From Bacilli bacterium (GTDB lineage: Bacteria; Bacillota_I; Bacilli_A; RF39; UBA660): a DNA stretch of 64,000 bases. Shown in pieces: positions 18,974-27,952 of the stretch. How positions within the stretch are numbered: position 1 is the first letter of the stretch; every line of letters starts with the position of its first letter. Where the stretch lies: positions 660,597 through 724,596 of the forward strand of contig JAFQSD010000002.1 of the NCBI GenBank assembly GCA_017409785.1, in the 5' to 3' direction. The notes under the pieces are model-generated. The model ran no database searches. It saw only the letters and a program-made list of their open reading frames with translations, and was not told the origin of the DNA. The translations under genes and the position numbers were made by a program.

Positions 18974-18976
18974 TTT

Positions 18977-19633
18977 ATGAAGAATATAATGTTTATAGCA
19001 CCACCTGCTGCAGGAAAAGGTACTCAAGCAGAAATAATTACTGCTAAATATAATATTCCACATATCTCAACTGGTGATATCTTAAGAGAAATTGCTAAAG
19101 AAGATAGTGAAATAGGAAATTATGTAGCTGAGACTATGGCAAGTGGTAAATTAGTAAAAGATGAAATAACATATCAATTAATTGAAGACAGATTAGCACG
19201 TGAAGATTGCAAAAATGGATTTATTATTGATGGCTTTCCAAGAAATCTTGATCAAGCAGTGGAATATGATAAAATTCTTGCAAAATTAGGCTATGAAGTT
19301 GGTAATGTCTTTTTACTAAACATTTCAACAAAAACACTTGAAAAAAGAATAACAGGAAGAAGAGTTTGTGAGGATTGCAATGCTATTTATAATATAAATG
19401 ACACTGCAAAAGCTCCAAAAGTTGAATCTGTATGTGATAAATGTGGTGGAAAGTTATATCAAAGAAAAGATGATAATCTTGAATCATTCCAAACTAGATT
19501 TGCAATGTATCAAGAAAAAACTGAACCAATCATTGAACACTATAGAAAACAAAATGTCTTACATGAAATCGATAGTAATAATGAATTCGATGAAGTGTTT
19601 AGACAAATAGATGAAATTATTAGCAAGAATTAA
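18977..19633 (+). CDS. adk: Adenylate kinase, zinc-lid type, with unusual P-loop
   Basis: Interconverts ATP+AMP and 2 ADP. 218 aa. The P-loop reads IAPPAAGKGTQ: the first Gly of the usual GPPGAGKGT and its fourth-position Gly are both Ala, while GKGT is kept. AMP-site motifs HISTGDILRE and DGFPRNLDQA are present. The LID carries CEDC...CDKC, four cysteines for zinc, normal in Gram-positives. Three bases after secY. Confidence 0.97.
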   Translation: MKNIMFIAPPAAGKGTQAEIITAKYNIPHISTGDILREIAKEDSEIGNYVAETMASGKLVKDEITYQLIEDRLAREDCKNGFIIDGFPRNLDQAVEYDKILAKLGYEVGNVFLLNISTKTLEKRITGRRVCEDCNAIYNINDTAKAPKVESVCDKCGGKLYQRKDDNLESFQTRFAMYQEKTEPIIEHYRKQNVLHEIDSNNEFDEVFRQIDEIISKN

Positions 19634-19649
19634 TGAGGGGAATGATTAG

Positions 19650-20402
19650 ATGATTACATTAAAAAGTAAACGCGAAATTGAACTCTTAGCAATTGCTGGT
19701 AATATTGTCTATCAAACACATAAGTATCTACAACCATACATAAAAGAAGGTATCAAAACTATTGAGTTAGATAAGTTAGCAGAAGATTTCATTAGAAGTA
19801 AAGATGCTACACCTTCTTTTAAGGGATACGAAGGTTTCCCTTATACATTATGCATTAGCGTTAACTCTGAAGTTGTTCATGGTTTTCCTAGTGATTATGT
19901 ATTAAAAAATGGTGATATCGTATCTATTGATATTGGCGCATGCTATAAAGGATATCATGGAGATTCAGCTTGGACTTACAAAGTAGGCGAAGTTGATAAA
20001 GAAGTTGAGTTCTTATTAGAACACACTGAAAAATCTTTATTTATTGGTCTTGAACAAATCAAACCAGGAAATAGAGTAGGTGACATTGGATACGCCATAG
20101 AACAATATGCAAAAGAACATAAACTTGGAGTAGTTAAAGAACTATGTGGACATGGAGTTGGAACTTCAGTACATGAAGATCCAGAAGTACCAAATTATGG
20201 TATACCAAACACAGGTGCAAGACTAAAAGAAGGAATGGTTATTGCAGTAGAACCAATGTTAACTTTAGGAAGTCCGAGAATTTTCATTCATGATAATGAT
20301 TGGACAATAGATACTGCAGACGGTCGTCCATCAGCTCATTTTGAACACACAGTTGTAGTAACTGCCGATGGATATAAAATCTTGACAGGGACAGGAGAGT
20401 GA
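19650..20402 (+). CDS. map: Methionine aminopeptidase type I
   Basis: Removes N-terminal Met. 250 aa. Metal ligands: Asp in [16 protein letters not shown] (two Asp), His in [18 protein letters not shown], Glu in AVEPML and Glu in FEHTVVV. Ends with TGA four bases before infA, which confirms TGA as a stop codon here. Confidence 0.97.
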   Translation: MITLKSKREIELLAIAGNIVYQTHKYLQPYIKEGIKTIELDKLAEDFIRSKDATPSFKGYEGFPYTLCISVNSEVVHGFPSDYVLKNGDIVSIDIGACYKGYHGDSAWTYKVGEVDKEVEFLLEHTEKSLFIGLEQIKPGNRVGDIGYAIEQYAKEHKLGVVKELCGHGVGTSVHEDPEVPNYGIPNTGARLKEGMVIAVEPMLTLGSPRIFIHDNDWTIDTADGRPSAHFEHTVVVTADGYKILTGTGE

Positions 20403-20406
20403 AAAG

Positions 20407-20622
20407 ATGGCTAAAGAAGATACAATCGAAATAGAAGGTAAAGTTCTTGAAATAATCCCAGGTGGGAAATTCAAAGTTCAACTAGAAAATGGACACATTG
20501 TGGAAGCTCACGTTTCTGGTAAAATACGAATGAACTATATTCGCATCTTAGCAGGAGATACCGTAATGATAGAACTATCGCCTTATGACTTAACACGTGG
20601 GCGTATTACCTATCGTAAATAA
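20407..20622 (+). CDS. infA: Translation initiation factor IF-1
   Basis: 71 aa, single OB domain: [28 protein letters not shown] and the ending [12 protein letters not shown]. Located between map and rpmJ as in Bacillus. Confidence 0.98.
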   Translation: MAKEDTIEIEGKVLEIIPGGKFKVQLENGHIVEAHVSGKIRMNYIRILAGDTVMIELSPYDLTRGRITYRK

Positions 20623-20636
20623 TAGGAGGGAATAAA

Positions 20637-20750
20637 ATGAAAGTAAAAGCATCAGTAAAACCAATTTGCGAAAAATGTAAAATCGTTAAACGCAAAGGAA
20701 AAATAAGAGTAATTTGTGAAAATCCAAAACACAAACAAGTTCAAGGTTAA
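20637..20750 (+). CDS. rpmJ: 50S ribosomal protein L36, zinc type
   Basis: 37 aa, too short for most gene finders. Sequence starts [15 protein letters not shown] and ends NPKHKQVQG; Cys11, Cys14, Cys27 and His32 form the zinc site, so this is the C+ form. AGGAGGG is 7 bases upstream of the ATG. Confidence 0.97.
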   Translation: MKVKASVKPICEKCKIVKRKGKIRVICENPKHKQVQG

Positions 20751-20766
20751 TAGGAGGTGTACTTAA

Positions 20767-21135
20767 ATGGCACGTATTAAAGGTGTAGACATTCCAAATG
20801 ACAAGCATATTTGTATTTCATTAACATATATCTACGGAATTGGAAGAAGTCTAGCAAAACAAATTTTAAAGGAAGTAAATATTGATCCAACAACTAAGAC
20901 TAAAGATTTATCTCAAGATGACTTAATTGCAATTCGTGACGAAATCAACAAACATTTAACTGAAGGAGATTTACGTCGTGAAGTTAGTATGAACATCAAA
21001 ACTAAGATGGAAATCAATTCATACGAAGGAACACGTCATAAAAAAGGATTACCTGTAAGAGGACAAAGAACTAATCGTAATGCTCGTACTCGTAAGGGTA
21101 AAGGAAAAGTTGTAGCAAACAAGAAGAAAGTTTAG
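20767..21135 (+). CDS. rpsM: 30S ribosomal protein S13
   Basis: 122 aa. [25 protein letters not shown] start, HhH-type [15 protein letters not shown], and basic tail ending [21 protein letters not shown]. First gene of the alpha-type block. Confidence 0.98.
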   Translation: MARIKGVDIPNDKHICISLTYIYGIGRSLAKQILKEVNIDPTTKTKDLSQDDLIAIRDEINKHLTEGDLRREVSMNIKTKMEINSYEGTRHKKGLPVRGQRTNRNARTRKGKGKVVANKKKV

Positions 21136-21173
21136 TTTAAAACTTAGTTAATTTAAAAAAGGAGGTAAGACTT

Positions 21174-21557
21174 ATGGCTTATAAAACTAGAAAGAAAAAA
21201 GTTAAAAAGAATGTACCTGAAGGAATAGCTCATATTCATTCAACATTTAATAATACAATTACTACTATCACAGATAAAGATGGTAACGTAATTAGCTGGG
21301 CATCATCTGGTGCTATCGGTTTCAAAGGAAGTAAAAAATCAACTCCATTCGCTGCTGGAATGGCTGCTGAAGCTGCAGGAAAAGTTGCATTCGATGCTGG
21401 AATGAGAAAATTAGAAGTACGCGTTAAAGGTTTAGGACCAGGACGTGAAACTGCTATTCGTTCATTACAAACAGCAGGATTAGAAGTAACTGCAATTTCA
21501 GACGTTACACCAATTCCACATAACGGATGTCGTCCACCAAAACGTCCACGTGGATAA
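21174..21557 (+). CDS. rpsK: 30S ribosomal protein S11
   Basis: 127 aa. [31 protein letters not shown] and the C-terminal [13 protein letters not shown] are typical. Forms the mRNA exit platform with S7. Confidence 0.98.
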   Translation: MAYKTRKKKVKKNVPEGIAHIHSTFNNTITTITDKDGNVISWASSGAIGFKGSKKSTPFAAGMAAEAAGKVAFDAGMRKLEVRVKGLGPGRETAIRSLQTAGLEVTAISDVTPIPHNGCRPPKRPRG

Positions 21558-21603
21558 TTAAAAGGATAATTATAGTGGCAAAAAACAAAGGGAGGTTAGT
21601 TTC

Positions 21604-22554
21604 ATGTTACAATTTGAAAAACCAATTTATAAAATAACTGATTCAATAGAAAGCAATTTCTATGGAAGATTTGAATTAGAACCATTAGAAAGAGGATTTG
21701 GTACTACTATCGGTAATGCTTTAAGAAGAGTTATGTTATCTTCTTTACCAGGAAGCGCTATTAGTAGTGTTAAAATCGAAGGTGTTCTTCATGAGTTCCA
21801 AACAATTGATGGAGTATATGAAGACGTAACTACTATTATCTTAAATTTAAAAGGTATAGTATTTAAAAATCATTCAAATGAAACAAAAACAGTACGTATC
21901 AATGTTTCAAGAGAAGGAGAAGTAACTGCTGGAGATATCGAATGTGATGCTGATGTTGAAGTAATCAACAAAGATAAAGTAATTGCTACATTATCTAAAG
22001 GTGCTACTTTAAACATGGAAATGACTGTTACAAATGGTCGTGGTTATGTTAGAAGTGAAGAAAACAAAAGAATCCATGATATCAAAAAAGCTGGAGTTAT
22101 AGCTATTGACTCATTATATTCTCCAATTGAAAGAGTATCTTACGAAGTAGGAAATGCTCGTGTTGGACAAGATGAAAGCTATGATAAATTAATCTTAGAC
22201 GTATGGACAAATGGTTCAATTAAACCTGAAGAAGCAATCGCTTTAGCTTCTAGAATCTTAATTGAACACTTTACAATCCTTACTGATTTATCATCAATTG
22301 CTGATGTAAGTGGAATGATGATTGAAAAGACTGAAGATCCAAAAGTTAAAGCTTTAGAAACTTCAATCGAAGATTTAGATTTCTCTGTAAGAGCATATAA
22401 CTGCTTAAAGAGAGCTGGAATTCATACTTTACAAGACCTTGTTAACAAGAGTGAATCAGATATGATGAAAATACGTAATTTAGGTAAAAAATCTCTAAAA
22501 GAAGTTTTAGACAAAATTAGAGATATGGGTCTAATCTTACGTGATGATGACTAA
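21604..22554 (+). CDS. rpoA: RNA polymerase alpha subunit
   Basis: 316 aa, normal. N-terminal dimerisation domain with EPLERGFGTTIGNALRRVMLSSLPG, and C-terminal domain (from about 245) with SVRAYNCLKRAGIHTLQDLVNKSE, the DNA- and activator-binding part. A 46-base gap precedes it. Confidence 0.98.
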   Translation: MLQFEKPIYKITDSIESNFYGRFELEPLERGFGTTIGNALRRVMLSSLPGSAISSVKIEGVLHEFQTIDGVYEDVTTIILNLKGIVFKNHSNETKTVRINVSREGEVTAGDIECDADVEVINKDKVIATLSKGATLNMEMTVTNGRGYVRSEENKRIHDIKKAGVIAIDSLYSPIERVSYEVGNARVGQDESYDKLILDVWTNGSIKPEEAIALASRILIEHFTILTDLSSIADVSGMMIEKTEDPKVKALETSIEDLDFSVRAYNCLKRAGIHTLQDLVNKSESDMMKIRNLGKKSLKEVLDKIRDMGLILRDDD

Positions 22555-22573
22555 AATATAAGGAGGCAAAACT

Positions 22574-22975
22574 ATGGCATATAGAAAATTAGGAAGAGAT
22601 AATAAACATAGAAGAAGTATGCTTGCTACATTAACAAAACAAGTAGTTGAAAATGAAAGTATTACAACTACTGAAACTAGAGCCAAAGAAGTTCGTAAAT
22701 TCGTTGAAAAAATGATTACTTACGGAAAAAGAGCAGACCTAGTTTCTCGTCGTAAAGCATTAGCATTCTTACATAACGATACAGCTGCAGTTGATAAAAT
22801 CTTTAACGACTTAGCTAAACGTTATGAAAATCGTAATGGTGGATATACACAAATTTTAAAAGTAGCTGAAAGACGCGGAGATGACGCATTAATGGTTATT
22901 TTAAAATTAGTTGATGAAGCTAAACCAGTAGAAGAAAAGAAAACAACAAAGAAAGCAAAAGAAGAAGCTAAATAA
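22574..22975 (+). CDS. rplQ: 50S ribosomal protein L17
   Basis: 133 aa, with a Lys/Glu-rich C-terminal extension beyond the ~120-aa core. [22 protein letters not shown] start and [20 protein letters not shown]. Last gene of the long ribosomal transcript; a strong terminator follows. Confidence 0.98.
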   Translation: MAYRKLGRDNKHRRSMLATLTKQVVENESITTTETRAKEVRKFVEKMITYGKRADLVSRRKALAFLHNDTAAVDKIFNDLAKRYENRNGGYTQILKVAERRGDDALMVILKLVDEAKPVEEKKTTKKAKEEAK

Positions 22976-22983
22976 TAGTAATT

Positions 22984-23007
22984 AAGACAGAATTATCTGT
23001 CTTTTTT
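22984..23007 (+). terminator. Terminator of the ribosomal operon
   Basis: AAGACAGA (22984-22991), loop ATTA, TCTGTCTT (22996-23003), then a T run. Confidence 0.9.
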
Positions 23008-23080
23008 ATTTTATAAATACAAATGCATAGAAAAAGAATAGATTTTTTGTTATAATAAAATTAGTAAATGAGGTGGTTGA

Positions 23081-23833
23081 ATGAAAGCATTAATAACTGG
23101 TGCATCATCAGGAATTGGATTAGATATGGCAAAATATCTTGCTACTATGAAATGTGAACTAATACTAGTGGCACGTGATAAAGAGAAATTAGAAAAAATT
23201 CAAGAGTCACTTCCAACCAAAGTAACAATTATAGTTGCAGATCTTTCAAATGAGCAAAAAGTAAAAGAACTATATGTTTTAACTAAAAATGAAAAGATTG
23301 ATATTCTAATTAATAATGCTGGATTTGGAGTATTTGGATATTTTACCGAAACTGACATTAATAAAGAATTAGAAATGATTGATACTAACATTAGAGCTGT
23401 TCATTTATTAACAAAGTTTTTTGTCAAAGATATGGAAAAAAATAATTTTGGATATATCCTTAATGTAGCATCATCAGCCGCTTTTCAACCAGGCCCTTTA
23501 ATGGCAACATATTATGCAACTAAATCATACGTGTATCAACTAACAGAAGCATTATATTATGAGCAAAAGAAAAAGAATACAAATGTTCACATTTCTGTAT
23601 TATGTCCAGGACCAGTTGATACTAACTTTAATAATGTAGCAGGTGTAAAATTCGGAGTTAAACCACTAAAAAGTAGTTATGTAGCAAAATATGCTATTGA
23701 TAAAATGTTTAAAAACAAAATGCTAATTATCCCGGGATTTACTATGAAATGTGCGAAATTCTTTGGAAGATTTGTATCAGACAAATTTATGCTTAGATTA
23801 GCATATAGAATACAAAAAAAGAAAATCAACTAA
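23081..23833 (+). CDS. Short-chain dehydrogenase/reductase
   Basis: 250 aa Rossmann-fold oxidoreductase. TGASSGIG cofactor loop at about 7-14, NNAGFG at about 78-83, catalytic Ser region NVASSAAF and YYATK (Tyr, Lys). The arginine after the first strand pair (VARDKEK) favours NADP. C terminus is hydrophobic and basic, like the 3-oxoacyl-reductase/ketosphinganine-type SDRs that touch membranes. Substrate unknown. A TATAAT at 23051-23056 precedes it. Confidence 0.9.
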   Translation: MKALITGASSGIGLDMAKYLATMKCELILVARDKEKLEKIQESLPTKVTIIVADLSNEQKVKELYVLTKNEKIDILINNAGFGVFGYFTETDINKELEMIDTNIRAVHLLTKFFVKDMEKNNFGYILNVASSAAFQPGPLMATYYATKSYVYQLTEALYYEQKKKNTNVHISVLCPGPVDTNFNNVAGVKFGVKPLKSSYVAKYAIDKMFKNKMLIIPGFTMKCAKFFGRFVSDKFMLRLAYRIQKKKIN

Positions 23834-23869
23834 ATGTTGATTTTTAATTAATGCAGGGGAGGTAGGTTT

Positions 23870-24664
23870 ATGAATAACAATTGTATAGAGATAATAGGCC
23901 TAAAATACTTAAATTTATTTGAGGATTTTAGTGTTGCCTTTGAAAAAGAAAAGTTCTTAACTATCTCAGGTTCAAATAATTGTGGAAAAACGTCATTTAT
24001 TAGAATAATTGATGGACAAGTACCAATTTTAAATACAATCCTTGTATATGGAAAAAAGTATGAGGACTATACTATTACAGAAATTAATACATTGATTAAA
24101 TCAGTTATACCTCTTGAGTTTACAAAAACACAAAATACAATAGAAGAAGAATTACTTTATCAGATTTCGTTTAATACAAAGAAAGAAATAAAGCAAAAAA
24201 GACTAAAAGAAATAGCAAAACAATTTAAATTAACTAAGTTTTTAACAAGAACTGTGGATAATTTATCTGATGAATTATTAATTCGTCTACAATTAGCTCT
24301 TGCTTTTATTTCATCTCCAAAAATAGTTTTAATTGATGACCTATCATCATATTTTTCGAAAAAAGATTTATTAGATATAACAAACTCTATAAAAGAAATT
24401 AATAAAAATGAAAAAATAACTATTATTATGATCACAAGTCAACTTGAATGCAATTTATTAAGTGATTATACCTATATTATTAGTAATGGAGAAATCGTTC
24501 TTGAAGGGAGTCCACTAGAAGTATTAGAAAAAGATAATATACTAAATAAGGCAGGATTAAACTTACCTTTTATGATGGACTTATCAGTAAAACTAAGAGA
24601 TTATGATCTGATAAAACAAATAGAATTAGATATGGATAGGTTGGTGGATACATTATGGAATTAA
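23870..24664 (+). CDS. EcfA1-like ATPase, partly degenerate
   Basis: 264 aa, in the place of ecfA1 after rplQ in Bacillus. P-loop GSNNCGKTS is intact. Other catalytic parts are altered: the ABC signature LSGGQ is LSDEL, the Walker B end is LIDD (Glu replaced by Asp), and the switch His region reads MITSQLE instead of ITHDL. The C-terminal region GLNLPFMMDLSVKLR ... DMDRLVDTLWN matches the EcfA1 tail that contacts EcfT, supporting the family call. GGGGAGG precedes the ATG. It overlaps the next gene by 10 bases. A vitamin-transport ATPase by descent, doubtful as an efficient enzyme. Confidence 0.75.
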   Translation: MNNNCIEIIGLKYLNLFEDFSVAFEKEKFLTISGSNNCGKTSFIRIIDGQVPILNTILVYGKKYEDYTITEINTLIKSVIPLEFTKTQNTIEEELLYQISFNTKKEIKQKRLKEIAKQFKLTKFLTRTVDNLSDELLIRLQLALAFISSPKIVLIDDLSSYFSKKDLLDITNSIKEINKNEKITIIMITSQLECNLLSDYTYIISNGEIVLEGSPLEVLEKDNILNKAGLNLPFMMDLSVKLRDYDLIKQIELDMDRLVDTLWN

Positions 24665-25440
24665 AATTTACCAACTACGAATTCAAGGAAAAAAAAATAT
24701 CATTTGAAATTGAAAAAGGAACAATTTATGGAGTTACTGGTCAAAATGGTAGAGACCTACTAGAAATAGTAGCCTTAAATAAGTTAAACAAGGGTATCTT
24801 AACAATTAATAATGAAAAAGTTACTAAAGACAATATAAATGAATATAGAAGAAGAATAAGTTTAATTGGACAAGACATTGAAACATCACAACATAAGCTA
24901 CTAAACATTATGATAGATCATATAAAAAGACATAATCTTACAATTAAAGATCCTATAAAGAAAATAAAAGATTCATTAAAAATTGTAGAATTGCCTGAGG
25001 ATATATTAAATAGAAATATTGAGACTATATCTTCATCAGAAAAGAAGTTATTTCAATTAGCATTAAGTCTACTGTCTAATCCAGACATAATTATTTTAGA
25101 CGAACCAATAAAATGCCTAGATAAAAGTAATGAGAAAAAACTTATTATGCTACTTCAACGTCTAAAAGAACAATTTTCTAAAACAATAATAATATCTTCA
25201 GATGATAGTAACACTTTATATAAATATACAAGTAACATGCTATTTATAAAGAATAATGATATTCTATTATCAGGACCAACAAACGAGCTTTACTTAAGAG
25301 TAGACTTTTTAAAAAGAAATAAGTTTGATATACCAGATATAATAGAATTTACATATATTGCTAAAAAGAAAAAACAAGTAAAAATAGATTATCATAAAGA
25401 TGTTCGGGACATAATAAAAGATATTTATAAACATATATAA
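24655..25440 (+). CDS. EcfA2-like ATPase lacking the P-loop lysine
   Basis: 261 aa, overlapping the EcfA1-like gene. The Walker A position reads VTGQNGRDLLE: the GKS/T of the P-loop is gone, so ATP binding at this site is doubtful. The signature is SSSEKK rather than SGGQK, and the switch His region is ISSDDS. Walker B LDEP is intact. The pattern is complementary to its partner, which keeps the P-loop but not the catalytic Glu. No ecfT follows: truA starts 13 bases after the stop. Confidence 0.7.
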   Translation: MELKFTNYEFKEKKISFEIEKGTIYGVTGQNGRDLLEIVALNKLNKGILTINNEKVTKDNINEYRRRISLIGQDIETSQHKLLNIMIDHIKRHNLTIKDPIKKIKDSLKIVELPEDILNRNIETISSSEKKLFQLALSLLSNPDIIILDEPIKCLDKSNEKKLIMLLQRLKEQFSKTIIISSDDSNTLYKYTSNMLFIKNNDILLSGPTNELYLRVDFLKRNKFDIPDIIEFTYIAKKKKQVKIDYHKDVRDIIKDIYKHI

Positions 25441-25453
25441 AAGGAGGGATATT

Positions 25454-26188
25454 ATGCGATTTTTAATAAAGTTCTCTTATGATGGAACCAATTATAGTGG
25501 ATTTCAAACTCAGCCTGGTTTAAATACCATTCAAGAAAAATTAGAAGAAGCTATAGCAATTATAAATAATGGTCAAAAAACTAACATAGTTGCAACAGGT
25601 AGAACTGATAAAGGTGTACACGCATTATGTCAATATGCACATGCAGATATTGATGTTGATATTACTGAATATAAATTAAAAAGAGCTATGAATAGTAACC
25701 TCCCAGATGATATACATGTTATTGAAACACATATTGTTCCAAATGATTTTCACGCAAGGTATTATGTTAAAAGTAAGGAATATAAGTATTATATTAACTT
25801 AGGTGAATATAATCCTCTAGAGAGAAATTATGTCTTTCAATATAATTACACACTTAATGTGGATAAAATGAAAGATGCTATTCAAGTATTTCTTGGAACA
25901 CATGATTTTAGAGCGTTTGTAACAGAAAGTAAAGAAAAAGAAAATTGTGTTAGAACAATAAATTATGTAAATGTAGAACAAGTAAATAATAAATTAATAA
26001 TAACTTTCCGTGGAGATGGCTTCTTACGTTATCAAGTAAGAAATATGGTGGGTATATTAATAAGAGTTGGAGAAAATAAAATATCCACAGAAGATGTGGA
26101 AAGAATACTAATGAGTAAGGATAGAACTACAACAGGAAAAACAGCTCCACCAGAAGGACTATACTTAACAAATGTGTCCTATGAATAA
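25454..26188 (+). CDS. truA: tRNA pseudouridine synthase A
   Basis: Makes pseudouridine at tRNA positions 38-40. 244 aa. Catalytic Asp in ATGRTDKGVHA, RFLIKFSYDGTNYSGFQTQPG at the start, and the FLRYQVRNMVGILIRVG motif late. Order truA-(three extra genes)-rplM-rpsI departs from Bacillus only by the insertion. Confidence 0.97.
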   Translation: MRFLIKFSYDGTNYSGFQTQPGLNTIQEKLEEAIAIINNGQKTNIVATGRTDKGVHALCQYAHADIDVDITEYKLKRAMNSNLPDDIHVIETHIVPNDFHARYYVKSKEYKYYINLGEYNPLERNYVFQYNYTLNVDKMKDAIQVFLGTHDFRAFVTESKEKENCVRTINYVNVEQVNNKLIITFRGDGFLRYQVRNMVGILIRVGENKISTEDVERILMSKDRTTTGKTAPPEGLYLTNVSYE

Positions 26189-26243
26189 CATTGAAAATTA
26201 ATATAAAATGTGATATATTATAATGCACTGAGGGGGAATGAAT

Positions 26244-26582
26244 ATGACAGCATTAGAGACATTAATTTATAATTCATTAGACCTAGCAACATTAGGTAGT
26301 GAACTATACTGTACAACAACATGTTTAGATGGAATGGATGATGAATCAAAGAGTACAACAATTGCTTGTTCTGTAACAACAGCTTTAAATAATATCCAAG
26401 TTCCAGACAGTGTAGTAATAGTAAGAGATGCACAAAGTTATGTTGAATCAATGTCAACAGAACAACTAATTGAGTTAGAACAACTATTAGCAGAAAAAGA
26501 ACTAACCTTTTCTGAAACTGATGCAGATAACGTTAAAGAACCTGCAAAAGTATATACTAAGACAAGTCCAAAGCAACAGTAA
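26244..26582 (+). CDS. Small protein with shared C-terminal helix motif (member 1 of 3)
   Basis: 112 aa, unrecognised. Start at ATG 26244, since GAGGGGG (26229-26235) is 8 bases upstream; an earlier ATG at 26238 is too close. N-terminal half is Leu/Thr rich (TALETLIYNSLDLATLGS). The C-terminal motif DAQSYVESMSTEQLIELEQLL recurs in the gene at 27423 (NAQAYVESLSEDRLAELAEML) and more loosely at 26648. No signal peptide. A terminator overlaps the 3' end. Function unknown. Confidence 0.65.
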   Translation: MTALETLIYNSLDLATLGSELYCTTTCLDGMDDESKSTTIACSVTTALNNIQVPDSVVIVRDAQSYVESMSTEQLIELEQLLAEKELTFSETDADNVKEPAKVYTKTSPKQQ

Positions 26583-26596
26583 TAGTTGCTTTTTTC
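26571..26596 (+). terminator. Terminator overlapping the 26244 gene end
   Basis: AAGCAAC (26571-26577), loop AGTAATA, GTTGCTT (26585-26591), then T tract. Confidence 0.8.
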
Positions 26597-26614
26597 ATTG
26601 CTTTATGGTATAAT
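26586..26614 (+). promoter_or_regulatory. Promoter for the 26648 gene
   Basis: TTGCTT (26586-26591), a 17-base spacer, TATAAT (26609-26614). The -35 lies in the 3' arm of the preceding terminator. Confidence 0.65.
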
Positions 26615-26647
26615 AAGAGCCGTTCAAAGAGAATAGGGGAAACGGTT

Positions 26648-27421
26648 ATGGAAGCAGTAGATTACAAAAAGAAAATTAAACTGTGTGAAAAACTTGGAGC
26701 CAATAAATTCCAAAAAGTTGTATTTAAGGTTGAAGAATTAAAATACAAGTTTATTAAAAAATTCATTCCTAAATACATAGAATGGTATGACAAAATATGC
26801 GATAGAAAAAGAAAAAAAGAACTAAAAAAAGCTAAAACGCCAGAAGAAAGAAAGTATATCGTAGAACATTATCGTCGTCAAAAAATGTTAATGCGAAAAG
26901 AATTTCACAGAGAGCAAAACAGAAACTATCATATGGATCCTAATAAGCCCACAGAAATATTAGAATATTTAAAATGGAATAAAGACATTCATATGAGAGG
27001 AATTATTAAAAATGCAATTGCAATACCATGCTTAGCAGTAGCAGCAGGATTTGGTCTTTGGCCAACAGTTGTAGTGCCATTCTTAGCATTAGAACTAGGG
27101 TCATTATTTATTAACTTCCAATGTGTAAATATTCAAAACTGTAATATATATCGATATAAACAACGTGAAGAAACAATGAAAAGACTTGAAGAAAGAAGAA
27201 CTAAAAAGAATGTTGAAGAATACAGCGAAGCTGGTGCAGCAATAAGTAGAAGTATGGCAAAAACAGATGATATTCCGTCACTAACAGAAGTAATCGATAG
27301 TATTCAAACAAAGGAAGAACTAGAACAATTGAGAAAACTAGTGCAAGTAACACTAGGTGCAAATAAAGCAGCATCAACAAGTCAAAATACGGATGCTAAA
27401 AGTTCAGGAGGGAAAAAGTAA
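26648..27421 (+). CDS. Membrane protein with basic N-terminal arm (member 2 of 3)
   Basis: 257 aa, unrecognised. Residues 1-110 are rich in Lys and Arg with no signal peptide. A hydrophobic pair spans about 117-158 (IKNAIAIPCLAVAAGFGLWPTVVV and FLALELGSLFINF) and could form a membrane hairpin. The C-terminal part ends with VIDSIQTKEELEQLRKLVQV, similar in pattern to the V-E-S-M/L-S...LxxLxxLL motif of its neighbours, then a Ser/Gly/Lys-rich tail. Overlapping ribosome site for the next gene (GGAGGG) is in its last codons. Confidence 0.6.
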   Translation: MEAVDYKKKIKLCEKLGANKFQKVVFKVEELKYKFIKKFIPKYIEWYDKICDRKRKKELKKAKTPEERKYIVEHYRRQKMLMRKEFHREQNRNYHMDPNKPTEILEYLKWNKDIHMRGIIKNAIAIPCLAVAAGFGLWPTVVVPFLALELGSLFINFQCVNIQNCNIYRYKQREETMKRLEERRTKKNVEEYSEAGAAISRSMAKTDDIPSLTEVIDSIQTKEELEQLRKLVQVTLGANKAASTSQNTDAKSSGGKK

Positions 27422-27422
27422 T

Positions 27423-27797
27423 ATGTTACAATCAACAACAATATTAGCAGAAACAGCAACAGTAGCAGGAGCTACAGGATTAACTGCAAAAACAGCAGTA
27501 AAATATGAAGTAGATGAAAAAGGAAACAAAACAGCAATTTTAGTTAACAAAAAAAGAGCAATAGTAGGAACAACTATAGGTTCTAGTGCAACAACAGCAA
27601 CTTATGGTTTTCAACAACAAAGCTTAAATAATACACTAAATAATGTTCATAACGCTCAAGCATACGTTGAATCATTAAGTGAAGATAGATTAGCTGAATT
27701 AGCAGAAATGCTTGATGCCAAAGGTGCAGAACTAGAATTAGTCGAACAAACAGCACTTGGAGAAATAGAAACAAAACAACCATATGTAAAAAAGTAA
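27423..27797 (+). CDS. Small protein with shared C-terminal helix motif (member 3 of 3)
   Basis: 124 aa. ATG 27423 is chosen because GGAGGG (27407-27412) lies 10 bases upstream; the frame is open further but without a site. N-terminal half is Ala/Thr rich with a glycine-containing hydrophobic stretch (IVGTTIGSSATTATYG). C-terminal motif NAQAYVESLSEDRLAELAEML is shared with the gene at 26244. Begins one base after the stop of the previous gene, so the two are coupled. Unknown function. Confidence 0.65.
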   Translation: MLQSTTILAETATVAGATGLTAKTAVKYEVDEKGNKTAILVNKKRAIVGTTIGSSATTATYGFQQQSLNNTLNNVHNAQAYVESLSEDRLAELAEMLDAKGAELELVEQTALGEIETKQPYVKK

Positions 27798-27847
27798 AAT
27801 TTATGTGCAAAAGTACCGAAAATCAAGAGAAATAATGATAAAAACTA

Positions 27848-27876
27848 TTGCAATTTAATACATTTTTTAGTATAAT
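27848..27876 (+). promoter_or_regulatory. Promoter of rplM-rpsI
   Basis: TTGCAA (27848-27853), a 17-base spacer, TATAAT (27871-27876): the same -35 and -10 as the S10 operon. Confidence 0.85.
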
Positions 27877-27883
27877 CATAATC

Positions 27884-27946
27884 GGTACATTCGAATATCC
27901 CCACATAAATTAGACCGTGGGAAAGTCTGATTTAAGTAAAAGGAGA
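27884..27946 (+). ncRNA. Probable L13 leader RNA
   Basis: Upstream of rplM, CCCAC (27900-27904) pairs with GTGGG (27917-27921). AGAC inside that loop (27912-27915) can pair with GTCT just downstream (27925-27928), giving a compact pseudoknot. AAAGGAG follows at 27940-27946. An L13-binding leader is known upstream of rplM in Firmicutes; I infer this is the equivalent from position and structure, not from a database match. Confidence 0.55.
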
Positions 27947-27952
27947 AAAAAT

